A DNA stretch of 64,000 bases from Antitrichia curtipendula (Eukaryota > Streptophyta > Bryopsida > Hypnales > Leucodontaceae), in assembly GCA_951230915.1 (NCBI GenBank), contig OX579633.1, forward strand, positions 49,242,029-49,306,028. The letters are read 5' to 3'. The translations under genes were made by a program, and so were the position numbers. Under the pieces are notes generated by a model. It had not been told where the DNA came from. It searched no databases and worked only from the letters and a program-made list of their open reading frames with translations. Positions 1-11,140 of the stretch are shown one piece after another; position 1 is the first letter of the stretch; each line of letters starts with the position of its first letter.

Positions 1-445
1 GACTAAATGAAGCTAGTAGTTCACGATAGAAAATTCCTTTTAGCCTTAGGTATATTTGAAGTTACCGAATTTAAAAGTTACCATCCATTCCAAGAAAACT
101 GTAGAAAATTAGATGTTTGTCTTGTCGATAAAAATTCAAGTAGTACAAAGGATGACAAAACTGAAGATCAAAGAGAAGAGTTCTTGACATAAAAATACGC
201 CAAGAGTTCAACGGCACAATTGGTTTGTCAAAATTCTTCCCTTCTAGTTAAAAAATTCTTTGTCCATTAGATATTTAAGGAGGTAATTAATTTAGATTTT
301 TTTATAAAAAGTGCAGGATAAGAATATGAACTTTTCATATTTAAAAACTTCCTAGAGGTCATCAGAAAAGTTTTGTATTTTTACAAAATGAAAAAGATGA
401 CTATGAAAAGTCAATTTATTTAGCTATTGACAAATTTTTTTTATA

Positions 446-1035
446 GAAATTACCTAGGTTGTGGTAAAATTTCACTAAAAATTAGGATATAATTTTGTGA
501 TAATAATGTACCATGACAAGTTTTAAGGTATTCCACCAACAAGTACCCAAATTAGAGGCTCCATTGAATTTAGTTGGAATTTAAACGAATTTGATGCATT
601 AATCAGCATATTTGGAGCTTATGGCATCTAAACAAGGTCAAAGAGGAGTCTTGTATTACTCCACAACCCTTTCAGACTCCTTAGGCAAATAAAATATTTG
701 AAAAATAGAAATTCCATTGTCCAGGATTTTTACATTTTTTTATACTAACAATTTGTTGGCTTTTTCAAGCTTGGATGACCTAGAAGTAGGGTTGGAATAT
801 TGCAGGATAATTTATGCCTTCTAAAGTCAATGGTACAATCAGTTTGTCATTTGGAGATTTTTTCCAAAAGCTAGGTAGAGTCCAGTAGTAAGTTTGACTT
901 TTTCTATTAATTAGCAATAATTAGTGATTAATTCTAGAAATTTCTAGAGATTAGAATAGGAGAGGGAGACCTTGGAAAAATTATGAAAGGCAAATCTCTT
1001 TTCTTTCAAACCATTCCCTACTTGTTATTGTTAAA
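446..1035 (+). repeat. Dispersed repeat, copy 1 (uninterrupted)
   Basis: This stretch aligns by eye with 5507-6090, in the same order and orientation. Shared landmarks are the 'cctaggttg...taaaat.t.actaaaaatta' start, the 'caacaagta..aaatt' block, the 'actcc.caca' block and the 'caaaccac/caaaccat' end. Copy 1 continues to about 1200, and that continuation resembles sequence at 24955-25010 on the far side of the nested transposon. It may be part of an old LTR element, but no LTR ends or coding domains were found. The two copies are clearly diverged. Confidence 0.5.
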
Positions 1036-4000
1036 TTATTGGCAGTTTTGTGTTTGTAGTGTTTTGGACTAATTTAGTCATTTTGTATCTACGTCGTGTT
1101 TCTAGAGCATTTTCCTCATCTTTTTAAGTGTCTTGGATGTGCTTTTTGTAGGACGTGGAGGTCCCTTCAAGCCTTAGCATCTTTTTCTTGTTTTCGTTTT
1201 GATTGCTAAAACTAACAATTATGATCTCATTGATTTTTCTTGAGTTTAGGTCTTTATTTCTTTGTGGTGATCTTGTACTGTACTAGCTCTTTGTGTGAAA
1301 ATTTCCATTTTAGAAAAAAATTCCTAGAGCCTTGACCTCCTAGACATGTGTTTTGTCAAAATTCAAAGTATTTGGTCATTGTTTTAAGTTCTAACCAAAT
1401 TTTGACTTCATTTAGATGCTAATTCTTTTTTTGTTCTAGTGGATTCCTTTTCCTTGTGTTCCCTTTCATTATAGCTTTTGTCCCTATGTCAAAGCTTTGA
1501 CTTTAAATAATCCATTTAGAAACTTGTTAGTAATTTTTTTCCTTGTGTTTGTTTTAATCTCTTCTCCTTTGGTATCAACTTGGCACAATAAAACTTTGAT
1601 CCCATCCTAGGATTATCTTTTTATCTTTGTTTAATTGTTGGCTTAGAATCCACTTTATGGTGAAATTATGACCTTGGGTGCTTAGTTTTTGTATTTGATT
1701 TGTCCATCACCTAGTTCACTTATAAAGTTTTTAGATAGATTATTTTTAAATTTGAATTAGTCCATGATTAAGAAAAAATAATCTCTCAAGGTTGATGTGG
1801 GTCAAATCAATGTTCCAGTGAGCGAATTGAAGCCACATTGACTAAGATTAGAGCTTCCAATGTGCTCATCAATTTATTTTGATAGGGACCAAAGCTTCAA
1901 CAAACTGATATAGCCGTCACAATATGGACTAGGTCTCTGAGGTTTTGTACTAGGTATTGGGATTCTAAAGCTCTACAATCACTAATCTGGTTGTGGCTAT
2001 ACAAGAAAGAAAACAAAAGGAAATGAGAGACTTCAAACCTCCTAAGGAGAGAGAATCAAATGAGTAGATGAGAACAAAATTAAATGATTGGTATTGAAAG
2101 AATAGAGAAGAAAAGGGAATATAAGAGTGTAGTTAAGGTTAGTAGTTGTAACAATTCACTATCCTAAGTGAGATTTTGATTTAGAATTAAAAATTCAATA
2201 GAAAATAGTAAACAAAAAAGAGTTGAACGAATAGATGCCAATACTTAGTAGGATTTAATATGCTTAGGTCATCCTATTAGTTTAATGCTTATGATCGTTA
2301 AAAAAATAATTAGTTTGAATTGTAGTCAACGGTGGCAATTTAGAATAGTTATAAGTTAGTGGAAAAAAATAAAAGACTATAGGAAATAGTAGAGAAAGAA
2401 AATTAAAAAAATAGGTGAGAGATAAAACAAGAAGATTAGTTTAGAGTTGTAATTACTTTTGTAAGCTTCTTTTGTAAGCAATACGCAAAAGTCTAAGAAA
2501 ATCAAGAAGGATGGAACGAGATGAGTAATACTACAACAAAATTGCAATAATGATCAAGGAGGATGGAACCGTGGCATCAACAACACTTGTAGAATGCGCT
2601 TAACTTTGCCTCTTGATTATTTGATCTTTTCATAGAAATAGAAATTCAAATTAGAAAATAAATGGTTAAGTCAAAATTTTAGGAGTTTGTCAAAATTCAA
2701 ATTTAAAGTTATAATTGAGTAGTTGATTTTTAGAGCTTTCCAAAAACATATAAAATTTGAAAAATAGATAAAAATTAAAAAATAGGTAAAAATTGAAGAA
2801 GATATGCTTAGATGAAGTTTGAAGTTAGTTTTGGATAAAAGTGGTAAATTTCATCCTAAAAAATAATAATAAAATATTAGAATCTAGATTAATTAAAAGT
2901 TCAAAACCTAAAAGAAAAGACAATTTGGGATTGTTGGTCAATAGAAAACATTGGACATAGTTTTAGAGTGCCAACTAGTGGACAAAATTCATCCATCTAT
3001 AACGCTTGATAGGAAAGTCCAATCTCAATGTTTTAGAAATTTAATTTTATATTTTACAAACTATTTTTTTTTTAAACTAAAAACTTTTAAAATTTAAGAT
3101 AAAAAATTCTATATAATAAATAGCAAATAGATAATCAATCAAAATCTTTTGAAAACAACCGAGGAACAATTTGAAATTAGGATTGATCATTTTAGAAATA
3201 TTTAGAGGTATTCTATAACTAACTTATAACTAGGAAATAGAATAAAACTAAAGAAAATAGAGTAAGATTGACTTTGGTTTTAAATAAGTAGATTTGGATG
3301 AAAGTTGTAATCATCCATCATTTGCAAGTGAAATTGGAAATCTATAATTTAACATTAGACTTAAACTAAGATCCAAAATGTTAAATGCATTTGGATAGAT
3401 AAGTCAATGGAAATTGATGGATGAGTTTTGATAGAACAATTTAGAAGTAAAACTTTATCCGTAGATAACTTCTGGTAAGAAATTTGATTAGGTAGTGCTT
3501 TACCATTTCAAAAAGTATAAGATATGTTCTACCACTTAGGCTACTTAGAATTTAAACTCTATTAAATTTATTTTAAAGGTCCAAAATTTTGGCCCACATT
3601 AGACAAAACCGATTGAAATTTCTAATTTTTAAAGATTGCATTGTTTCAAGCTTACACTTAGATCCATTAGAATTTAGCACTAAACAATATAGTCCATTGC
3701 TTGGAAGGCAAAATTGAACAATGCCTAGACACCCATTAGGAATTGAAGTTTGAAAATGTGAAGAACTTGATTGTGCTTGTTTTTTTCTCAAAAGCAGAGA
3801 TAAAATGTTGACACCATGACATTAAAGATCTTCTAGAATTTTACCATAGTTGGTTGTAGTTTTTGACTTCCAAGAAGACTAACCTATGCAATCTAGTATA
3901 TCTTGAAATTGTACATGTAGCCTCCACAAGACTCTATGTAAATAAATGCAAGCTCATCTTCTTACTTTGCACTATAATAAATTTGTGTTTTAGGTGATGG

Positions 4001-4219
4001 ATTTTAGGTGGCATCCAATGTAACAATTCAATACTTATGCCAACACATAGAGGACTAAGTAGCATTTTTTTGGCAACATAACATTTTTAGTCGTCCATTT
4101 ACAAATAGAATATTTGTTTTTTTCTCTAAGATTTCCAAAAAACTTGTAGTCCAAGAGTAGCTTTATAAGCTGTAAAAATAATTGCATAATATGTAGTTAA
4201 GAAATTATTGTATAATATG

Positions 4220-4949
4220 TAGTTTCTTTTGGAGCTCAGCAACCCAAACAACTTAGAAAAATCACTTTTCTAAGAAATATAAATTTAGAATTTAATTTTC
4301 TAGATTTGTATATAGATAGAAGGCTTTGAATTGTTCCATTTTGATTAATGAGATGAATGTTATGAGGAGTTTTAGTGTATGGGCAGCTATGGAATCTCTA
4401 CTCTAAAATAAACTTTGAAGTCCTTTATTTAACTCAATTTTCAATATTTTTGAAAGAAAATGAAAACATTAGGTGTACATTGTTTATTACAATTTTACAA
4501 CCATTGGGATTAGAATTTTTCAATTTTATAACTAAATTCTTTACAATTTTGTATTTTAAATCATTATCTACTTCTTTCTACTTACTATATTTTTCAAGTA
4601 TGAATTTGAAATTTTTTATATGTATTTCCGATTCATTTATTCAACACATTAGGGAGAATTGCAAGTTGTAGGATCTACAAATTTTTTGGTAAAATTTTTG
4701 AAAGATGAAATCTAAACATTTGAGAAAAGTTGAAAATATTTATTTTTGAAATTCAAGCATCATGACCTTGCAATTAGAAATGTTTCTTATTATGAAATTT
4801 CAAGAGGGTGTATTCTAACAAGTTAATTAAAGGATTCTATACTTATATATTTTTTAAATAAATATTAATGATGCTTTTAGCCTTGTTTTTGAAACTAGAA
4901 TTTTGAAGCAATTTTGGACCTTTAAATATGAAAGAACTTTAGGGGTTAA
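4220..4949 (+). mobile_element. TTAA-family element, 3' part
   Basis: The right end reads CTTTAGGGG followed by TTAA (4946-4949), as in the other family members. The interior from about 4230 to 4460 is closely similar to 39540-39790 (shared 'ttttgattaatga', 'gcagctatggaatctctactc' and 'aactttgaagtccttta' blocks), so it belongs to the same subfamily as the element at 39361-40286. I could not place the left end. Confidence 0.5.
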
Positions 4950-5506
4950 AAAAATAATTATCAAGACCAAGGTACAATCTAAAGACTTCCAACTACATTC
5001 CTATGAGCTCCCAATTTATCACTTGAGACTTATAGTTTTGTTTTGTTTTATTTTTTACACTTTGCGTAAAGTTTTATAAGCCAAAATTCCAAAAAAGAGT
5101 GTTAAATCAAAATAGGTATCTTACATGCCAATATAATATTTGGTCCAAAATAGAGTAGAATATCTAAAATAATTCCAAATCCTACATATATATAACTAAA
5201 AAACTCCAAAGTAGTTAAAGTTTAGAATACCTTGGAAATATCACCAATGTGCCTAAACCTACCTCGCGTGTAACAAATCTTGTCTAAAAATATGAAGGAA
5301 CCCTAGTGGGATCACTAAATCATCTCTAAGTGGAAGGTTTTAGTTTCCTAGTTGTTTTGAAAAATAGTAGAACCCCCATTTATTAGCTTGCAAGTTGTCA
5401 AAACTCAAGATAGACTAAAGGAGGGCATCCAATCAGAGGTAAGGTCTTCTATTTTAGAAGAGATTATCTTCCAAATGATCAACCGCTCAAATCAATGATG
5501 GAAAAT

Positions 5507-6111
5507 TTCTAAAAATTATCTAGGTTGCAATAAAATATTACTAAAAATTAGTATAATTTTTTTAATGCTAAAACATTCTTCAATAAGTTTCAAGGCATTA
5601 TGCCATCAACAAGTATTTAAATTGGCAAAATTCTCCAATTTTGGCAAAATTAGAAAATATTGTGGTGTTGACCAGCATTTTGGGAGCACAAAAAATTAGA
5701 ATGAGGCCAAAGCATGGCCTTTTTTTACTCCCTCACATCTTCTAAAGAGCGTAGACTAGTCAATACGCTAAAATCCAATAGTTGAATTTTTACATGAGTT
5801 TTATTAAAGTTGGTGCTAGCTTTTCATGATGAAATAGAAAGAGAAGTTAAATTCCCAAAAAATGGCCTTTCGAAGTCAATGACACAGTCTATTTGATATT
5901 TGAAGTCTTTCCACAAAAATTAAAAGTTTGAACCATTGTAAAGTAGAAAATCCTAAAATTAGATGAAAATCTTTAAGTGACAAAATTACTAGTAGGTAGA
6001 AGAGAGCGAGGGGTGGCCTTGAGAAATGTACATAAGGGCACCCTCCTACCTCTCAAACCACCTCTTATTTGTATTACCTTCTCCTATAATTTTATTTTAG
6101 TGGAATTTTAA
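5507..6111 (+). repeat. Dispersed repeat, copy 2, left half (interrupted)
   Basis: This is the second copy of the repeat at 446-1035. It stops at the TA where the mariner/pogo-type element begins (6112-6113). The continuation expected from copy 1 ('gaggtcccttcaagccttagca') finds its closest match at about 24965-24985 ('gggtaccttcaaaacttaca'), just beyond the far end of that element. This is what insertion into the repeat would produce. The match across the junction was made by eye. Confidence 0.5.
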
Positions 6112-6137
6112 TATACTAAAAAGGATAGTTAGTGTAA

Positions 6138-6725
6138 TTACCACCCTGCCCCACACAACACTAAATCTCAACTTTGGAGGATTTAGTGTAGTATTAAACT
6201 TGAATGCACCACCGTCGGCTTTTCTTTCCTTCTGTCATCCCCTTCCCTAGCCGTCCCTTCCGTTTGAATATTGTTTGCCTCCTTTGCCCCTTGCGTCGTC
6301 CCCTCACACATTCCTCATTCCAACTTAGTCTCTCTTCCTCTTCATCCGCTCCTTTACTCCTCACGATCCTGCAAGTGAGTGACGGATTTTTTTTGTTTTT
6401 TTGGAGGGGTGTTTATACTCCGCCTTCCCTTCGTTCCTCCCTATTTGAATCTCCAGCCCGCTCTGGCATGCCTACTCTAGGCCCCTTTTTCCACCTGCTT
6501 GCTGTCAACCTGTGCCCTGCCCCGACTCACCACGCCACTTCCTTTGCCAGTTCATCCTCCCAACACATTTCTGACCCATCGACGGGTTATTTTTGTTTCT
6601 TTAACAAATCTCCTGTTTGGCACTCCAGGGGATCTGCAATGGCTGCCCTCCCACCGAGAAATTCCATCCCTTGACGCTTGCAATAGGTTTCCACCATTGC
6701 TGTCCGCAAGCGTATCACCACCTAG
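6138..6725. other. 5' part of the mariner/pogo-type element, no gene seen
   Basis: This segment is relatively C-rich and carries overlapping open frames on both strands (6204-6674, 6499-6888, 6552-6962 minus). None shows a recognisable domain, and their proline/serine-rich composition follows from the base composition. It probably represents the transposon leader and perhaps the worn N-terminal DNA-binding region of the transposase. Confidence 0.5.
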
Positions 6726-8155
6726 ATGGTTCAAAATAAAATTGCGCATGGCATCCGCGAGTTCTACATCCGCACAATTAATGTGTTTCCAGAGCATTTT
6801 TGTACTCAAAGGAGTGCCAACCTTGTCCAGGCTTCTCGTTGGTGTGCTCAACGTCAACAATTTTGCAATGAAGGAGAAGCAAATATAACATCTCCACCAA
6901 TTCCATGCACTAGGAGCTGGATGGAGGGGGGCAAAAATAACTCTACACAAATGCAGGTCCAAGTCGTGGTGCCAAGCGATCTAAATGGATACTTTGGATC
7001 TATCCTAAACTCCTAGATGCATTTGACCAATTTAAAATGGCTGGAGTCAAATTCTCATCTAGATTGTTCATTGAATTGGCTATGTCCATCTTGATAGATC
7101 CTACCTCTCCATATACAACCCAATCTTGTGATCTCAAGGACAATGTCCTACTCACGTCAAAGTTGACCCCAAGTTGGGTTCAACAATTTATGCATGTGCA
7201 CAACATTGTTTTGTTGTCACAACGTAGATGCTTGACTTGTAGTTTCAAGAAGGAATTACAAATCGAAATGGCAATAACTTGCCATCTAAGTGTGCTGCAT
7301 AGGAGGGTCCAAACTGGTGTTTTTGATGAAAATCTCATGGAAAACATTGATGAAACTCATTTTATCGTGAATTTAGACAATAATCAAACATTAGGATTTA
7401 GGGGGGACACGAGTGTCAAGTATGCCGAAGAGGTTTCCGGGGAAGACTCTATGACCATGGTCATTAGAATTTCCAGGGGGTGTCGATCAATGATTGAAGC
7501 CCCCATGCCTTCATTTTTACCAATTCCAACAGCAATTATCCTATTCAGGGCTTGGAAGACAATATTCCAGGGGTATGCTACAGAACCAGATCTAAAGGTT
7601 GGATGGACCAAGTCTTTTTTGTTGAATGCTTTGCTAAACCCCGAGCCTTCCAAGCCAATGTTCATGGCCGCACAAAAATCATTTGGGTTGACAATTGTAT
7701 TGGCCATAACATGACCCCAAGCTTAACAGCTGTTTTGGAAGCAAAACAAGCCAGTCTTAGGTATTTACCACCTTGTTCTATACATTTGTGTCAACCAACG
7801 GACACATTTATCATCTTGAAGTCAAGGACGCTTGGACCAAGCGATGGGAAGCGAAGAAGGCTAAGCTCATTGCAAGCAATGCTTGGCAAAATACTCCTCG
7901 AGCTGATGGACAGTGGTCAAAAAAACTCACAAACCCGAGAAAAAGATTTTTCCTACACCTGGCTGCAGATAGCGTTGAAGATGTGAATAAAGAGGTAGAT
8001 TGTGATAATATGTCATATGCTAGGAAAGCTATGATTAGATCAGGTATGACTTTGGTGTTGATGGCACTTGGAGTGTCAATCAACTCTTTCCACATCTGCA
8101 GGAAATTATAGCCAAGCATGAACAATACTTCCAAGGCCAACAAGTTCCAGTCCAA
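6726..8155 (+). pseudogene. DDE_1 (pogo/jerky-like) transposase, multiply frameshifted
   Basis: The reading frame changes at least four times, and each piece continues the protein logic of the previous one. 6726-7016 gives an N-terminal piece (FYIRTINVFPEHF...ASRW). 7037 to about 7555 gives the helix-turn region and the first catalytic aspartate in NIDETHF. 7552 to about 7830 gives the second aspartate in WVDNCIGHN and the third in CQPTD, 36 residues apart counting between them, as expected for DDxD pogo-type enzymes. From about 7773 to 8055 comes KDAWTKRWEAKKAK, and from 8060 GTWSVNQLFPHLQEI. The enzyme would act in the nucleus, cutting at the element's TA-flanked ends. In this copy it cannot be made as one protein. 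Assignment to pogo rather than another Tc1 branch is inferred from motif spacing. Confidence 0.75.
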
Positions 8156-8329
8156 GTATGAAATCTGTATTTTTTTATTATATCTAAATATTAATTATTT
8201 TTCCTTATTTGATGTTCAAAGACTTCCTTCATTACAAATGTTTTCCACATTTTCTACTCCTTCCATCATTTTCCTTGTCTTCAATCTTTTCCTTTGCAAA
8301 ATTCATTTTTTAATATGTTCTAACATTAA

Positions 8330-8337
8330 ATGTAAAC
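8330..8337. other. Target-site duplication (left) of the giant hAT
   Basis: ATGTAAAC lies directly before the hAT end CAGGGTTGTC and is repeated exactly after the other end (24753-24760). Eight bp is the standard duplication length for hAT elements. The site lies within the 3' part of the mariner/pogo-type element. Confidence 0.95.
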
Positions 8338-8347
8338 CAGGGTTGTC
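8338..8347 (+). repeat. Left terminal inverted repeat of the giant hAT
   Basis: CAGGGTTGTC matches the reverse complement of 24743-24752 at all ten positions. Beyond it the two ends share GTCACGTC/GACGTGACG words but no continuous match. Confidence 0.9.
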
Positions 8348-8375
8348 CCCGTCACGTCCTGTCCGTCTGTTAGCA

Positions 8376-8945
8376 TGTCCGGACGGACGTCAGGATTCAA
8401 CCCCGGCGTCCGTCAGGATGAAATCTGGACGAGAACTGTTGACAGAGGATGAAAACTACGGAAATGGATGGACGTTCTTCGCCGACGGGCGGCGAGCTTC
8501 CGTCGATGGGCACGGAACGGGCGTGATGGACGGGTATCTGGACGGGCGGGATAGACGAGTATCTGGACGGAAAACTGGACGACCATGTGGACGGGAGGGT
8601 GGACGGGCATCTGGACAGGCATGTGGACGGGAGGGGGGGCGGTTGTGTGGACGGGTATCTGGACGGGCGGGATGGACGGGTATGTGGATGGAAAACTGGA
8701 CGGGCGGGTGGACGGGCATGTGGACGGGTGGGTGGACGGGTAACTGGACGGGCATGTGGACTTGCTGGTGGACGGATAACTGGATGGGCGGGTGGACGGG
8801 CATCTGGACGGGTAAGTGGACGGGTAAGTGGACGGGTAATTGGACGGGCGGGTGGACGGGCATCTGGATGGGTAAGTGGACGGGCGGGTGGACGGGCATC
8901 TGGACGGGTAACTAGACGGTTCTGTGGACGGAAAAATAGACTGGA
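8376..8945 (+). repeat. Left subterminal array, 12-bp GGACGGG units
   Basis: From about 8690 the array is regular: units of the form GGACGGGNNNNT follow one another every 12 bp (variants GGACGGGTAAGT, GGACGGGCATCT and GGACGGGCGGGT). Before that the spacing is looser. Because 12 is a multiple of 3, every frame on both strands stays open, which explains the long repetitive open frames here (for example 8118-8915). Those are artefacts. In maize Ac, transposase binds many subterminal AAACGG motifs. An equivalent role for the ACGG-containing word here is inference. Confidence 0.9.
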
Positions 8946-8967
8946 CGGGTGGGATTGGATTTTTGGC

Positions 8968-9652
8968 TTAAATGCCCGAAGCACCCAAATCTGGTGTTGG
9001 CAAAATTTTGAAGTTAAATAAAACCTAACCAAGTTGCTATTTTTAGTAGTATCCAAGTTGCTATTTTTAGTAAGTTTTTCTTGAAGTCTAGTTATAGCAT
9101 CAATAGTCTATTCTTAAAAATAAATGATAGTGATTTTTCGTTTCAAGACTTTGTGCAAGGGTACCCATTGCAATCTTGACTTCTTGTAGCATTGAGAGCT
9201 TTTGGAAATGTGCCTCGAAAACACAAGATCTTGGAGAAAAAATCACATTCAAATTTTTTTTTAATTTAAAAAAAAATATGGAGTATATTTTTAAAAGCCA
9301 TAAATTGTTTGGGGTTATACATGTTCGGCAATTTAACCTCATATTTTTGTGGTCTAAATTTTTTTTAATTTTACTTGTGAAAACTGAAAAGAGGATTGGA
9401 AGACTTCACATCATTTTTGTAGTTTTAACACCCTCATGTTCAAACATTATAATCTTTTACTCTATAAGTGATATTGTTGTGTTTTAGCAACCTATGAGCC
9501 CCTAATATGTCTTGTTTGAATTTATATGGTTACAATTTTTTTTTAATTGATACACCTAGTCACCTAATCAAAATGTTAACATTTTGTTCAATTTAGAGCA
9601 AATTTGTAGAAGCTCAAAACATGCCTTGGGCATCTAGGATTCTAGGGATTAA
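8968..9652 (-). mobile_element. TTAA-family element inside the giant hAT
   Basis: Both ends are TTAA (8968-8971 and 9649-9652). The left end, TTAAATGCCCGAAGCACC, matches the reverse complement of the right part of the element at 58697-59350. The shared interior includes TTGAAGTTAAATAA and CAAGTTGCTATTT. The other end reads CTAGGGATTAA. It lies 3' of the left array, so it inserted after the hAT was assembled. Confidence 0.75.
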
Positions 9653-10239
9653 AGTTTGTTATTGAATTTTGAATTAGAGAAGTTGCTAAATTGATTTTAC
9701 ATTGACTATATGGCAAGAAATTCAAAAATATAAATCCATGTAGCCATGTAGGCCCTATGCTAATTATTGCCAAAAAAAAATCCAAGTTGGCATTTCTCCA
9801 TGTTCACCTTGAAATGAAATGAAAAAAAATAAATTAGAATCTATTCAATTTAAGACTTTCAAGTATAGGATCGCCATTCATAAAGTCATTTATTTCAATT
9901 GATTTTCAAATAAATTTCATGTAGTGTGACCTTATCAAGTTAGCAATTGCAAGATATTAAACTTTGATCATTTGATTTCCATAATGCCATTTGAGAAAAA
10001 ATGGAAAATGTTCAATACTTTAATTTATAAACTTTGGATTTAAAAATAAACATGAGGGAGTAGTCAATCAATAGTCCAACTAAAAAAACATTAAAACTAA
10101 TAGAACAAAAGTTACAAAACGTGAATTATTTTTTGGTTTAATTCTAAAGACTTAAAGGAGATTTCATCAAATATGAAGCAATCAAATAATTTGTTACTTA
10201 TTTCTTGCTTTGGTAAAGAATTTCCATTGTTTTTATTTC
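9653..10239. other. AT-rich spacer inside the giant hAT
   Basis: No open frame, array or paired end was seen in this interval between two TTAA-family elements. Confidence 0.5.
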
Positions 10240-10877
10240 TTAGCCCCTAAAGTAACATACTCTCATTGTCCTTTCTGCCAGGGACAAAATGGATTTTCGA
10301 TAGGCTCCTATGATCTCATTTTTTACTGAAACTTTTGAAAACTTTTTCATAAGAATGATAACATGGAATGATAGATAAACTTATGAGTTTATTCATAATA
10401 CAATTTCTATTCCAATCGGTGCCTAGGAGCAAAGGGTATGCCACAATAACCTCAAACAGGGGAGATCGGGACACCGGGTGGTCCAAGACTCTGGGTAGAC
10501 AAAAAAATCCACAAAAAAATGAAATACAAATTTGTATATTTTTTTTCCAGTTGGATTGTATTTTCTTTTAAATGGGAGGCTTTCATTCATCCCATTTGGA
10601 TTAGGAATGGAAAAGTTATGGGTTTTTTGTGGAGCGGGCAATTCTAGCAACTTCTTAAAATAAATTTGTTTCTTTCACTTCGAATGCTAATAACTTTCAA
10701 TCCATACGGTCAAACATCACAAATTTTTTATCACGTCATCTAAGACAAGTGTAGAACAAGATCCTTTGGTTTGATTCAAAAAATAAATTGGAAAATTTAA
10801 TTCATAGGTGAACATAGCAAAAGTGGTGATTTAGGGTGGTTTGGGCCAAAAAATGGACTTCAGACTTTAGGGCTTCA
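10240..10877 (+). mobile_element. TTAA-family element, worn ends
   Basis: The left end reads TTAGCCCCTAAAG and the right end CTTTAGGGCTTCA, each one or two changes from the family consensus (TTAACCCCTAAAG and its complement). The interior shares the blocks near 'ccaatcggtgcctaggagcaaa', 'cattcatcccatttgga' and 'ctaataactttcaatccatacggtc' with copies at 31481 and 34415. Confidence 0.6.
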
Positions 10878-11140
10878 CCAAAAATAAAATAGAACACTCT
10901 TTTACCTACCATCTAAGCATACAAGCTTCTTCTATACTATTACAAAAAGGTCCAATAGATTACAAAAATTGACAAAGGCGAAGCAACAATACACGAGGTG
11001 GAAAGAAAACGATAAATGTACATATTTTATAAATCCGTTGAAGTACATGGTAAACTAATAAAGGCTTTACATAATTACATACGTTCACTTTGTACAACTT
11101 TCGGTATTTAATTCTATACATCTATTTAGTTATACACAAT
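10878..11140. other. 3' flank of the RING gene
   Basis: This is AT-rich sequence downstream of the RING-H2 gene. I found no clear polyadenylation signal on the minus strand. Confidence 0.4.

Larger units (their letters stand above)
1..6113. other. AT-rich intergenic DNA with old repeats
   Basis: No gene is supported here. The short open frames (such as 7-192 and 4375-4671) have no recognisable domain and lie in very AT-rich sequence. Two diverged direct repeats (446-1035 and 5507-6111) and a TTAA-family element ending at 4949 are listed separately. The rest shows no structure that I can name. Confidence 0.7.

Noticed and set aside
8376..8945. CRISPR array
   Set aside because: The repeats are short, contiguous and degenerate with no unique spacers, and the genome is a plant nuclear genome.
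8118..9056. Several long open frames on both strands with WTGNWTGG or RPDARPPARP repeats
   Set aside because: They translate the 12-bp GGACGGGNNNNT array. A 12-bp unit without stops stays open in all frames, so openness is not evidence of a gene.
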